Source of the DNA: Ruegeria atlantica
GTDB taxonomy: Bacteria > Pseudomonadota > Alphaproteobacteria > Rhodobacterales > Rhodobacteraceae
DNA length: 64,000 bases
Direction of reading: 5' to 3'
Assembly (NCBI RefSeq): GCF_013032505.1
Contig: NZ_WQCG01000003.1
Coordinates: 186,001-250,000 of the forward strand
Shown here: positions 49,560 to 58,090 of the stretch, one piece after another
Layout: every line of letters starts with the position of its first letter
Position numbering within the stretch: the stretch's first letter is position 1
Made by a program: the position numbers and the translations under genes
The notes under the pieces: generated by a model
The model's database searches: none
What the model was told of the DNA's origin: nothing
The model's input: the letters and a program-made list of their open reading frames with translations, nothing else

Positions 49560-49913
49560 ATGATCCGCGCTGCCGCAGCCCTCGTTCTTTTGTCCTCATC
49601 CGCCGTTGCACAGGTCTCAACCCTGGCTGCAACCGACGGCAAGAATGCACTGGGTACGGTGCCCTGTGCCAAAGGCGGAGCAGCACTGAGCAGCTGCCAC
49701 GCCGAGCTGCGTCACCATGACGACGGAACCACGACCCTTGCTGTCGGATTGGGCGGCGCCGAAGTACGTAGCATCTATTTCACTGATGGCGTACCGACCT
49801 CCAGCAGCTCACCTGCCCGGATCAGTCACGAAACACGGGGCGACCTGACAGTGGTCTTCATCGACCCAGATGAAGTTTACGAAATCCCAACGGCAGCGCT
49901 GAAACGTCAATAA
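49560..49913 (+). CDS. Small exported protein of unknown function
   Basis: A 117-residue protein with a signal peptide (MIRAAAALVLLSSSAVAQ). The mature part has two Cys (VPCAKGG and SSCHAEL) that could form a disulfide, and reads as a compact beta-strand domain (TTTLAVGLGGAEVRSIYFTDG). I do not recognise a named family. AGAGG precedes ATG 49560. It is divergent from lysC and its 3' end overlaps by seven bases the end of the frameshifted SDR gene. Confidence 0.7.
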   Translation: MIRAAAALVLLSSSAVAQVSTLAATDGKNALGTVPCAKGGAALSSCHAELRHHDDGTTTLAVGLGGAEVRSIYFTDGVPTSSSSPARISHETRGDLTVVFIDPDEVYEIPTAALKRQ

Positions 49914-50556
49914 TCGTGCGGCTGACCATCCCAGGTTTCAAAACACCCGGTCGTGGCCAGTGACAGTGACTCAAAGCGGCAAAGCAGCCCATCTGTTGCT
50001 TGATCCACAGTGATCTCAGCCTGAGTGCCGCCCATATCCGTCTGTACCCAACCCGGATGGTAGATGCCCACCGATATACCATCAGCACGCAGATCGGTCG
50101 CAAGATTCCGCCCCAAATTCAGGGCTGCCGCTTTGGACGCGCGATAAATATAGCTGCCACCGGGCGCGCGTGTATGCGACGCCATCTGCGACGACAGGAT
50201 CACAACCTTGCCTTGCGCTGCCCGAAGATTGGGCAAAAGCGCCTGCACGGTTAGAAACACGCCTGTCACATTGGTCGCGAAACTCTGCGCCCACATGTCT
50301 GCCGGAAAGCCGTCGATGTCGTGGCCTTTGTCTAAGTATACTCCAGCATTGCAGATCAACAAATCAACCGGGCGACCGACAAGCCCCTCGGCCATATCAG
50401 CCTGCTGAGCCGGTGCTGAGCCGGGTCTGTCACATCCAGCACAACCTGTGCACTGGTATCCCGTGCAGTTCCGGTTACGTCATGCCCTTGCGCGCGATAT
50501 CGATCTGCCAGAGCTTGTCCAATTCCGCGATTGGCCCCGGTAATGACAATATGCAT
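49907..50556 (-). pseudogene. Short-chain dehydrogenase/reductase gene, frameshifted by an 11-bp duplication
   Basis: Two minus-strand frames encode one SDR. The first, from ATG 50556, gives the Rossmann start MHIVITGANRGIGQAL and runs to DVTDPAQ; the second carries LLICNAGVY, VVILSSQMAS and the catalytic YIYRASKAA (Tyr-X3-Lys). The shift falls at an exact tandem 11-bp repeat. Removing one copy gives DPAQQADMAEG in a single 212-residue frame. As it stands, translation of the first frame ends after 66 residues, so the enzyme should be lost unless the repeat slips or this is a sequencing error. Confidence 0.85.
50403..50424. repeat. Exact 11-bp tandem duplication (TGCTGAGCCGG x2)
   Basis: Copies at 50403-50413 and 50414-50424 are identical and adjacent. 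Eleven bases shift the reading frame, and deletion of one copy restores the SDR frame exactly. Confidence 0.95.
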
Positions 50557-50559
50557 AGA

Positions 50560-51003
50560 TCAGTTCGTTTTGCGGGTGGGCAGAAAAGGAAGCGGTGAAA
50601 CCGGGACACCATCTTCGATCAGCGCTTTTGCCTCATCGGGCTTGGCCTCGCCATAGATTGCGCGTTCGGGCGCATCACCCAAGTGGATCTTGCGTGCCTC
50701 TTTGGCAAAGTCCTTGCCTACGTAGTCCGAGTTCTCCTCGACCTTGCGGCGCAGATCGGCCAGTACCTTCTCAATATCTGGTGACGGGGTCGCGGTGTCG
50801 ATTGAATCGTCCCTTTGCTCAGGCGTTTGCGCATTGCGCGCCGGACGAACCCGAGGTGTCATGATGGCCTTTTCAACATTCGCATCACCACACACCACGC
50901 AGGTCACCATGCCAGCGGATGCGAGTTTGTCGTAAGCGGCGGCCGATTGAAACCAACTGTCAAATGTATGGTTGCGGCCGCATTTCAGCGAATATTGAAT
51001 CAT
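50560..51003 (-). CDS. DUF1178 family protein
   Basis: A 147-residue cytosolic protein. The N-terminus MIQYSLKCGRNHTFDSWFQSA followed by CVVCGDANVEKAIMTPRV is the DUF1178 signature, with three Cys that look like a zinc-ribbon remnant. The C-terminal part (KVEENSDYVGKDFAKEARKIHLGD) is also typical. The function of the family is unknown. It starts at ATG 51003 and ends three bases before the SDR start codon, so the two were probably cotranscribed. Confidence 0.88.
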   Translation of the reverse strand: MIQYSLKCGRNHTFDSWFQSAAAYDKLASAGMVTCVVCGDANVEKAIMTPRVRPARNAQTPEQRDDSIDTATPSPDIEKVLADLRRKVEENSDYVGKDFAKEARKIHLGDAPERAIYGEAKPDEAKALIEDGVPVSPLPFLPTRKTN

Positions 51004-51074
51004 GGTCCGTCCATTTTCCGGTAGCCAAATAGATACCGACAGACATGGCAAGATCAAGCCCTTCGAATGGCGAG

Positions 51075-51539
51075 TCAGTGTAGAATTGGGTCAAGTTTGT
51101 GTAACAATTGGCACAGTTCTGGTGATTTGACCCGGGAGGCTGCTTTTCCGGGCGAAAGCCATTTTCGCTTTCGTTGGGCCCGTTCGGGGAATTCTGATGC
51201 AACAGACGTAACACAGAGCGGAAAGACATCCACCAAACATACTACGGGGCCTCTGCTGGCGCGGGTTTTGACGTATGTGAAACGCCCAATTGGCTGGATT
51301 GCGCACTTCCCTTTCACGCCGGCCTCTTCCCATGCCTCTCTGCCAGCGGTCTGCGATGAAGAAATGCCGTTTATCAGCCACCCTTTTGGTATGATCCATC
51401 GCTTGGACTTACGCGTTGTAATCAGCAATACCTTGAGCCGCCCGTGTTTAATGCGATAGCACAAGGCCGCTGATTGATGCTTTAGCTGCAGGTTCTGAAC
51501 GTTTCCCTGCAGATACGATGATCGCTTTGAATCGATCAC
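51075..51539 (-). CDS. NUDIX hydrolase, DIPP-like, A+T-richer than flanks
   Basis: A protein of about 154 residues with a complete NUDIX box (ending TAGREAWEEAGV) after IIPKGWLINGI, so it should hydrolyse a nucleoside or polyphosphate diphosphate. There is no in-frame ATG; I start at GTG 51539 because GGAAAGG lies nine bases upstream, while a TTG at 51557 is the other option. Base composition is more A+T-rich than neighbours, and the gene may have been acquired. It is a paralogue in type of the NUDIX at 14781-15239. Confidence 0.75.
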   Translation of the reverse strand: MIDSKRSSYLQGNVQNLQLKHQSAALCYRIKHGRLKVLLITTRKSKRWIIPKGWLINGISSSQTAGREAWEEAGVKGKCAIQPIGRFTYVKTRASRGPVVCLVDVFPLCVTSVASEFPERAQRKRKWLSPGKAASRVKSPELCQLLHKLDPILH

Positions 51540-51663
51540 GCCGCGCTGCCTTTCCAACTGCTCTCACACTCGTTCACCGACCATTGAGTTTTTCGTATAT
51601 TTAGCGGTCGGATAAATCACGGATACCATATAGCGCGGCCTTTTTAAAGCCATCAGACAGGAA

Positions 51664-52407
51664 TCAAAGGCGCGACGCCAGTTTCCGAACAAGATCTTCG
51701 TGCGGGATGTCGGCATCAATCGCCAGTCGCCGCAGACCAAAATGAACCCGAGCCACCTGCTGATAGTAACGGGTGTAGACGTAGTTCGTACCGCCCCCCG
51801 CGATTGCCCCCAGGACCGGGACCGATTGTGCCGCCAGCTTTTGGCCCAGCACAATGGACAGGCGTGGTGCAACCGCCGCAATAAGCTTTTGCATTGCAGG
51901 GCCAGTCAATGTCAGGCGAACTGAGAAAAAGCCGAAATCGGCACCATCGTCAAATGACAACGGTCCGGCCGCACTCAGAACTCGAACGCAGTCAAACTTG
52001 ACGCCTTCTTCCGATGGATCGAACCCTTCGCGGAACGCCGCCCCCTGAATTGCGCGCAATAACATGGCGGTCGTAGCTGGCAATTCCATCAGTGCGGTTG
52101 ACACGCCACCCATACCACCTGCAGCACCCATCGCCGTTGCGACAGCGGTGTTGACCCAGGGCTTTTGATCAGGAACGGCCCGTCGCGACCCCTCGGCTGC
52201 GTGCATTGCAAGCCAAAGCGCCTGTTCTGTGGCCCCAGTCAGGCCCTGCCGTACAGATGCCGGAAGTTGGTCCAACAACGATTCTGCGGATCCGCCCAAA
52301 CTGTTCAATAGTTTGACGCCCGGCCCCCCGGCAGATCTGTAGTGCCTGGCCAACCGATCCAATTCGGCTTCGGTATCCAGTTTTTCGACAAGAAGCACGT
52401 CCTGCAT
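51664..52407 (-). CDS. EcsC family protein
   Basis: A 247-residue protein of the EcsC family. Recognisable parts are a Gly/Ala-rich hydrophobic stretch (ATAMGAAGGMGGVSTALMELPATTAMLLRAI, seen around residues 95-125) and APRLSIVLGQKLAAQSVPVLGAIAGGGTNY later. EcsC is linked to an ABC transporter in Bacillus, but family members elsewhere are orphans of unknown role that may associate with the membrane. AGGAGGG precedes ATG 52407. The GNAT gene is 52 bp upstream on the same strand. Confidence 0.85.
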   Translation of the reverse strand: MQDVLLVEKLDTEAELDRLARHYRSAGGPGVKLLNSLGGSAESLLDQLPASVRQGLTGATEQALWLAMHAAEGSRRAVPDQKPWVNTAVATAMGAAGGMGGVSTALMELPATTAMLLRAIQGAAFREGFDPSEEGVKFDCVRVLSAAGPLSFDDGADFGFFSVRLTLTGPAMQKLIAAVAPRLSIVLGQKLAAQSVPVLGAIAGGGTNYVYTRYYQQVARVHFGLRRLAIDADIPHEDLVRKLASRL

Positions 52408-52459
52408 GAAAACCCTCCTGCCGTTAAACATCGGGGTTGAATGCCGGTGTTTCAATAGT

Positions 52460-52954
52460 TCAGCGCATCCAGCGGGTCACCACGCCGCTTACGCCTGACC
52501 ATTCACCTGGGCTCAATTCCACGCCCAATACACGGTCGGGGTTTGTTGGCGGGGGCATTTCTACGCCGGAAAGCCGGGTAAACCCGAAACGGGCATAGTA
52601 CGGCGCATCGCCCACCAGCATCGCCCTTTGCCAGCCTATTTCGCGACCTGCCTCAAGCCCCTGGTGGATCAGAAAACCGCCCAGACCTTCACCCTGATGG
52701 GTTGGGTGTACCGCCACTGGGCCAAGCAACAATGCGTCATGATCGCCTACATGCACAGGCCAGAACCGGATCGCACCGGCCAGAATGCCCTGTCCGTCGC
52801 GCGCAACAAGTGACAGGCCCGAAACCGGCGGTACGTCGTCGCGCAAACGATAGGAGGACAGCGCCTCGCGCCCGGGCGCAAAGCACAGGTCATAAAGGGC
52901 CTCGACCTCCCACCAATCATCCGGCTCTTCCGGCCTGATCACGAACTGCTGCAC
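52460..52954 (-). CDS. GNAT-family N-acetyltransferase
   Basis: A 164-residue acetyltransferase. Acetyl-CoA binding is shown by LLGPVAVHPTHQGEGLGGFLI (the V-x-P...Q-x-x-G-x-G/A pattern), and the YYARFGFTRL motif is typical of the YhbS-like branch. The acceptor is unknown. It precedes the EcsC gene on the same strand and is divergent from the flavin reductase gene with 71 bp between starts. Confidence 0.88.
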   Translation of the reverse strand: MQQFVIRPEEPDDWWEVEALYDLCFAPGREALSSYRLRDDVPPVSGLSLVARDGQGILAGAIRFWPVHVGDHDALLLGPVAVHPTHQGEGLGGFLIHQGLEAGREIGWQRAMLVGDAPYYARFGFTRLSGVEMPPPTNPDRVLGVELSPGEWSGVSGVVTRWMR

Positions 52955-53025
52955 CCTGCCCTCTTTTCCTTGCTGGCAATCGCCCTAGCACTTCGGTACG
53001 CCTTGGGCAAACGCTTGGAGATTAT

Positions 53026-53631
53026 ATGTTCTATCGCCCCGAAGACGGCCATGGCCTGCCGCACAATCCATTCAACGCCATTATTACGCCGCGGCCCATC
53101 GGCTGGATTTCCACACGCGACCAAGATGGCATCAACAATCTGGCACCCTACTCGTTTTTTAATGGGGTCGCCTACACGCCCCCGCAAGTCATGTTTGCCT
53201 CGACAGGAACTAAACACGACCAGGACGGCACGAAGGACAGTCTCGCCAATATCGAGGCCACGGGCGTATTCTGCGTCAATGTTGTGGCCCATGCGCATCG
53301 GGATGCGATGAATGCCAGCTCGGCTGGCCTACCAAAAGACGTTGATGAGTTTGGCCATGCCGGGCTGTCACCGGTGGAATGCGAAACCATCTCTTGCGCC
53401 CGTATCGAAGGGGCTCCAGCTGCGCTGGAATGCAAGCTCACGCAGATCGTAACCCTGCCGGGCGAAGCTAACCGAGTGGTGTTTGGCGAGGTGACTGGTG
53501 TTCATTTGCATGACGATCATATCCGCGACGGGAAGTTTGACGTTACTTCCTTTAATCCGCTGGCACGTCTTGGGTACCGTGATTATTCGGTCGTTACCGA
53601 TCTCTTCAGCCTTTCAAGACCAGATGACTGA
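53026..53631 (+). CDS. Flavin reductase-family protein
   Basis: A 201-residue FMN-binding split-barrel protein. IITPRPIGWISTRDQDG and NLAPYSFFNGVAYTPPQVMF form the FMN site, and FNPLARLGYRDYSVV is the characteristic C-terminal segment. It may reduce flavin for a monooxygenase or act as an oxidoreductase itself; no oxygenase partner is next to it. Its stop overlaps the start of the acetyltransferase gene (TGATG), so the two are translationally coupled. Confidence 0.9.
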   Translation: MFYRPEDGHGLPHNPFNAIITPRPIGWISTRDQDGINNLAPYSFFNGVAYTPPQVMFASTGTKHDQDGTKDSLANIEATGVFCVNVVAHAHRDAMNASSAGLPKDVDEFGHAGLSPVECETISCARIEGAPAALECKLTQIVTLPGEANRVVFGEVTGVHLHDDHIRDGKFDVTSFNPLARLGYRDYSVVTDLFSLSRPDD

Positions 53632-54272
53632 TGCCATTGCCTGACCCTTCGCGCAGATACCCGATCACGCTCCCCGATGGTTCCGATCACAAGGGAACGG
53701 TTTTCCTGTCTCAGGCGATCGATCACCCTCGGTTTCAGGCCGGGGCGTTCAGCTATGCGTCAGATTTCGAAGCACCCGAAGACTGGGCTTCACGGTTGGC
53801 CCCCTATCTTTTTCCATTCTCACGAGAAAGACTGGTGCTAGGAAAGTTCTGTCAGATCGCCCATGGGGTTCGCTTCATCACGTCCTCCGCCAATCACGCG
53901 ATGGACGGGCTGACTTGCTTTCCATTTCCGGTTTTTGACACAGAACAGATGACGGAGTTTCAGCCGGATACCCGCGATACAGTCATCGGTCATGATGTCT
54001 GGATCGGATATGGCGCGATGATCCTGCCGGGTGTCCGGATCGGGAACGGAGCCATCATCGGCGCAGGCTCGGTCGTGCGCGGAGATATTCCGGCTTATGC
54101 CGTTGTCACCGGCAATCCAGCAGAAGTTCGGCGTTTTAGGTTTACCCCCGAAGTGATTGAAAGTTTGCAGGCTTTGTCCTGGTGGGATTGGCCCGCCGAA
54201 GCCGTGGCCGATGCTGAAGACGCCTTGCTGTCTGGTGATATCGAAATGCTGGAACGCATTGCCAGGAAGTAA
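53631..54272 (+). CDS. CatB-related O-acetyltransferase (hexapeptide repeat)
   Basis: A 213-residue left-handed beta-helix acetyltransferase of the xenobiotic type. Hexapeptide repeats run through VIGHDVWIGYGAMILPGVRIGNGAIIGAGSVV, and TSSANHAMDGLTCFPF contains the catalytic His. Members acetylate chloramphenicol, streptogramins or sugars, and many chromosomal ones have no proven resistance role. It overlaps the flavin reductase gene by one base and is followed by a hairpin. Confidence 0.88.
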   Translation: MPLPDPSRRYPITLPDGSDHKGTVFLSQAIDHPRFQAGAFSYASDFEAPEDWASRLAPYLFPFSRERLVLGKFCQIAHGVRFITSSANHAMDGLTCFPFPVFDTEQMTEFQPDTRDTVIGHDVWIGYGAMILPGVRIGNGAIIGAGSVVRGDIPAYAVVTGNPAEVRRFRFTPEVIESLQALSWWDWPAEAVADAEDALLSGDIEMLERIARK

Positions 54273-54300
54273 AAAGGCGACCAATTTGGCCGCCCTTTTT
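54271..54300. terminator. Bidirectional terminator between the acetyltransferase and SulP genes
   Basis: AAAAAGGCGACC-AATTT-GGCCGCCCTTTTT forms a slightly imperfect G+C stem flanked by an A-run and a T-run, so it can terminate both convergent transcripts. Confidence 0.75.
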
Positions 54301-54304
54301 CGTG

Positions 54305-55939
54305 TCAGTGTCCACCCAGAATGCCGGTGCGGACCGAATAATCCACCGCCAGTTCGTAATCCGGGTCGTCATCGCTGTCGACCATCAGGTGACCAGCCTT
54401 GTTCAGCAGCTTGTGACAATCGCGGCTGAGGTGACGTAGCATGACACGCTTGCCTGCGGCCTCGTACTTGGCGGCGATATTCTCGATAGCCTGAAGCGCG
54501 GACTGGTCCACGACGCGGCTTTCAGCGAAGTCGACGATAACGGTGTCGGGGTCACTCGGCACGTCGAAGAGTTCGATGAAGCCGTCGGATGAACCAAAGA
54601 ACAACGGCCCCTGAATCTCATAGACCTTTGCGCCCTGTTCCGTTTCCGAGTCCCGTGTGACCGCATGGATACGTTTGGCGTTGTTCCAAGCATAGGCCAG
54701 TGCCGACACGATCACGCCAACAACGACGGCAACTGCAAGGTCCTCCATCACCGTTACAACTGTCACGAGAACAATGACGAAAGCATCCATCAGAGGAACT
54801 TTGCGCATGATCTTGAACGAGTTCCACGCGAAGGTGCCAATCACCACCATAAACATTACACCAACCAACGCGGCCAGTGGGATTTGCTCGATCAATGGCG
54901 AGGCGAACAGGATAAAGATTAGCAGGAACAGGGCCGCAGCGATGCCGGCGATACGGGTACGACCGCCGGACTTCACGTTGATCATCGACTGACCGATCAT
55001 GGCGCAGCCGCCCATGCCCCCAAAGAAACCAGTGGCCACGTTAGAAACACCCTGCGCGATACACTCCTGCGAGGCACCTCCGCGTTTTCCGGTGATCTCG
55101 CCAACTAGGTTCAGGGTCAAAAGGGATTCGATCAAACCAATGGCGGCCAGAATGACGGCGTAAGGCAGAATGATCTCAAAGGTTTGCCAGTTCAGCGGCA
55201 CCATCGGGATGTGGAATTGAGGCAGACCACCCTCGATCGAGGCCAGATCGCCAACGCGCGGCACGTCCAGTCCAAAACCAATCACCAGCGCGGCCACTAC
55301 GACGATACCGGCCAGCGGCGCGGGAACGATGCGGGTTATGCGCGGCATGATCCAGATCACCGCCATGGTAAGGGCAACCAGACCCAGCATCGTGTATAGT
55401 TGCAGCCCGGAAAGCCATTCGCCGCCACCGACACCGTGGCCGGTATTCTCCATGGTGCCGGGAACCTTGAACTGACCCATCTGAGCCAGAAAGATCACGA
55501 TGGCCAGACCATTTACAAAGCCCAGCATCACCGGATGTGGCACCAATCGGATGAATCGACCCCAGTGCATTGCGCCGGCAATAACCTGCAGAACGCCCAT
55601 CAAAACCACAGTGGCGAACAGATATTCCACCCCGTGTTCAGCCACCAACGCCACCATGACAACGGCCAGCGCACCTGTTGCGCCCGAAATCATGCCTGGA
55701 CGACCGCCGATGAGCGCGGTGATCAAACCCACCATGAACGCAGCATAAAGCCCGACCAATGGGTGCACACCTGCGACAAAGGCAAAAGCCACCGCCTCGG
55801 GGACCAGGGCCAGCGCCACGGTCAAGCCGGACAACAGTTCAATGCGCAGGCGCGAGACCGTCAGCCCCTCGTCCGGCATCCAGCGGAGATCGGGTTTGGC
55901 TATACGATTGGCAAAGCTTGCCAGCATGGCTCGGGGCAT
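54305..55939 (-). CDS. SulP-family anion transporter with STAS domain
   Basis: A 544-residue inner-membrane carrier. About 400 residues form the multi-helix transport domain (LSGLTVALALVPEAVAFAFVAG near the N-terminus), and a C-terminal STAS domain follows (about residues 440-535, with DFAESRVVDQSALQAIENI). SulP proteins carry sulfate, bicarbonate, fumarate or other anions; no sulfate assimilation gene or carbonic anhydrase is adjacent to decide between them. It is transcribed alone, convergent with the acetyltransferase gene. Confidence 0.92.
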   Translation of the reverse strand: MPRAMLASFANRIAKPDLRWMPDEGLTVSRLRIELLSGLTVALALVPEAVAFAFVAGVHPLVGLYAAFMVGLITALIGGRPGMISGATGALAVVMVALVAEHGVEYLFATVVLMGVLQVIAGAMHWGRFIRLVPHPVMLGFVNGLAIVIFLAQMGQFKVPGTMENTGHGVGGGEWLSGLQLYTMLGLVALTMAVIWIMPRITRIVPAPLAGIVVVAALVIGFGLDVPRVGDLASIEGGLPQFHIPMVPLNWQTFEIILPYAVILAAIGLIESLLTLNLVGEITGKRGGASQECIAQGVSNVATGFFGGMGGCAMIGQSMINVKSGGRTRIAGIAAALFLLIFILFASPLIEQIPLAALVGVMFMVVIGTFAWNSFKIMRKVPLMDAFVIVLVTVVTVMEDLAVAVVVGVIVSALAYAWNNAKRIHAVTRDSETEQGAKVYEIQGPLFFGSSDGFIELFDVPSDPDTVIVDFAESRVVDQSALQAIENIAAKYEAAGKRVMLRHLSRDCHKLLNKAGHLMVDSDDDPDYELAVDYSVRTGILGGH

Positions 55940-56139
55940 AGAACGTCCTGTGGGTTTGTTTGTTCGCGCGAAAGGGGCCTTTTACCTGTCATGTCCAGTC
56001 TTAGATACTGCACCCAGCGGGACCCTGATATGCGCAGGACGCATAGCTAACAGACACCATACACAAACCCTTGAAGCCACTTGCCAAACCAGCGGTCGCC
56101 AAGCAGAACTCTTTCACCAGTTTTTCACGGAGAGCAGCC

Positions 56140-57012
56140 ATGACTCAGACCAAAATCGCAATCATCGGTGGATCAGGAATTTACGATATCGATGGTTTGG
56201 AAAATGCGGAATGGGTCACCGTTGAGACGCCGTGGGGCGATCCCTCGGACCAGATCCTGACCGGATCGCTGAATGGCGTGGGCATGGCATTCCTGCCCCG
56301 CCATGGGCGCGGTCACGTACATTCCCCGACCGAGGTGCCTTATCGTGCCAATATCGATGCATTGAAACGGCTTGGTGTGACAGACGTGATCTCTGTCTCG
56401 GCCTGTGGTTCGTTCCGCGAGCATATGGCGCCGGGGGATTTCGTAATCGTCGATCAGTTCGTTGACCGGACTTTTGCGCGAGATAAAAGCTTTTTCGGCA
56501 CCGGATGCGTGGCCCATGTCAGCGTCGCGCACCCCACTTGTCCGCGATTGTCGGACGCATGTGAGACTGCCGGAAAGACTGCCGGGATCACGATCCATCG
56601 CGGGGGCACATATCTGGCAATGGAGGGGCCACAATTCTCGACACTGGCGGAATCCAAGATGTATCGCGAACACTGGGGCTGTGATGTGATCGGCATGACC
56701 AACATGCCCGAGGCAAAACTCGCCCGAGAAGCCGAGCTTTGTTATGCCTCGATTGCCATGGTCACCGATTACGACAGCTGGCACCCGGATCACGGCGAAG
56801 TAGACGTCACCGCCATTATCGCCACGCTGACGGGAAATGCCGAGAAGGGCCGCGCGCTGGTCAAAGGCCTACCCGATCTGCTGGGTGCTGAACGCGCACC
56901 CTGCCCCCATGGCTGCGACCGGGCGCTGGAGTTCGCCATCCTGACTGCGCCGGAAAAGCGTGATCCTACCTTGTTGGCCAAGCTGGATGCGGTTGCGGGC
57001 CGCGTTCTCTGA
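56140..57012 (+). CDS. mtnP: S-methyl-5'-thioadenosine phosphorylase
   Basis: A 290-residue enzyme of the purine nucleoside phosphorylase family, splitting methylthioadenosine to adenine and methylthioribose-1-phosphate. IAIIGGSGIYDIDGLE at the N-terminus, the phosphate-binding RHGRGHVHSPTEVPYRAN and MEGPQFSTLAES match MTAP-type enzymes. GGAG precedes ATG 56140, and upstream TTG starts are not needed. Adenine released here can be salvaged by Apt, encoded 3.3 kb downstream on the same strand. Confidence 0.94.
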   Translation: MTQTKIAIIGGSGIYDIDGLENAEWVTVETPWGDPSDQILTGSLNGVGMAFLPRHGRGHVHSPTEVPYRANIDALKRLGVTDVISVSACGSFREHMAPGDFVIVDQFVDRTFARDKSFFGTGCVAHVSVAHPTCPRLSDACETAGKTAGITIHRGGTYLAMEGPQFSTLAESKMYREHWGCDVIGMTNMPEAKLAREAELCYASIAMVTDYDSWHPDHGEVDVTAIIATLTGNAEKGRALVKGLPDLLGAERAPCPHGCDRALEFAILTAPEKRDPTLLAKLDAVAGRVL

Positions 57013-57021
57013 CCCGCACCC

Positions 57022-57879
57022 TCAGTTTGCAGGCAGAGATTGTTGGACCTGATCCCACAGACCATGTGACCAGAGGTCGTTGTGGGTGCCATCCTCGATG
57101 ACATGGATCTGCGCCGTATCCCCAGCCATCACAGCCAGGGCTTCTGCATGATGCAGCGGAACCGTTTCATCATCGGTTCCGTGAAAGATCAGGGTCGGAA
57201 CGGTGACGTTCTCGATCAAATCACGGGTCGCGAACTGATCTCGCATCAAAGCATGCACAGGAAGCAATGGGTATCTTTCCGCCGCAACGTCCACAGTCGC
57301 CGTAAAGGGCGCCTCCAGCACCAGGAGTTGCGCATTCGGGCGCTGTTCCGCAACCGCCGCGGCAACGCCCGTTCCAAGGCTTTGGCCAAGCAACACAACC
57401 TGAGTTCCCTGGCGATCCAACTGGTCATACATCTGGATGCCATCGGAAATCAGCGCCATCTCAGACGGTTCGCCTTCACTGCCCGGGTAGCCGCGATAGC
57501 TGGGGGCCAACAGGCCAAATCCACTGTTGAGGATCTCTCTCATCCGGTCGGCCCGATCTCCCAGATTGCCGGTTTGGCCGTGAAAGAACAAAACCGTCGG
57601 CGCACCATCGGTCGCAGGCGGGGCGGACCACGCTGTCAACGTGACACCATCGGACATCGTTAGGGAAACAGGATCAACATCGGCCAACCCCACGGAATTG
57701 GGCGCGGGCAATTCACCCTCGGGTTTGAACAAAAGCGATTGCTGGTTCACATACATGTACCCCACGATGCCCGCGTAGATTACTGCAAGGACCGGCACCA
57801 AAAGGATCAGCACGCCCTTTACACGAGCAAGCCGCGAGTGGTTGGTTTCAGGTGCGCTGGTTTGATCTGCTTGAATCAT
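57022..57879 (-). CDS. Membrane-anchored alpha/beta hydrolase (BEM46-like)
   Basis: A 285-residue hydrolase with one N-terminal transmembrane helix (VLILLVPVLAVIYAGIVGY), placing the catalytic domain probably in the periplasm. The oxyanion HG is in VLFFHGQTGN, the nucleophile in LLGQSLGTG, Asp in GTDDETVP and His in EDGTHNDLW. It resembles the BEM46/FrsA-like branch of esterases; the substrate is unknown. GGAGAG precedes ATG 57879. It is divergent from the next membrane protein gene, with two short inverted repeats between them. Confidence 0.87.
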   Translation of the reverse strand: MIQADQTSAPETNHSRLARVKGVLILLVPVLAVIYAGIVGYMYVNQQSLLFKPEGELPAPNSVGLADVDPVSLTMSDGVTLTAWSAPPATDGAPTVLFFHGQTGNLGDRADRMREILNSGFGLLAPSYRGYPGSEGEPSEMALISDGIQMYDQLDRQGTQVVLLGQSLGTGVAAAVAEQRPNAQLLVLEAPFTATVDVAAERYPLLPVHALMRDQFATRDLIENVTVPTLIFHGTDDETVPLHHAEALAVMAGDTAQIHVIEDGTHNDLWSHGLWDQVQQSLPAN

Positions 57880-58090
57880 CAGTCTCTCCGAAGCATTGGC
57901 TCCGTTCCAACGTTGGTGGCCCAAGAACTTGTTTCAAGCGAAACGGCGAACACTTAATTCAATCTTAAAACTTGTTGCCGCGTTGCAAGACCAAGGTTCT
58001 TTTTGGCGCAACATCTTGAAACTGCGCATGCATTGCACCGATCTGTGGTTCGGACACACCACCAGAACACTGACAAAGCAGAGAAATGGA

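Noticed and set aside
55400..56050. A 216-codon plus-strand frame opposite the SulP gene
   Set aside because: The His/Gln/Arg-rich translation is typical of the reverse strand of a membrane-protein gene.
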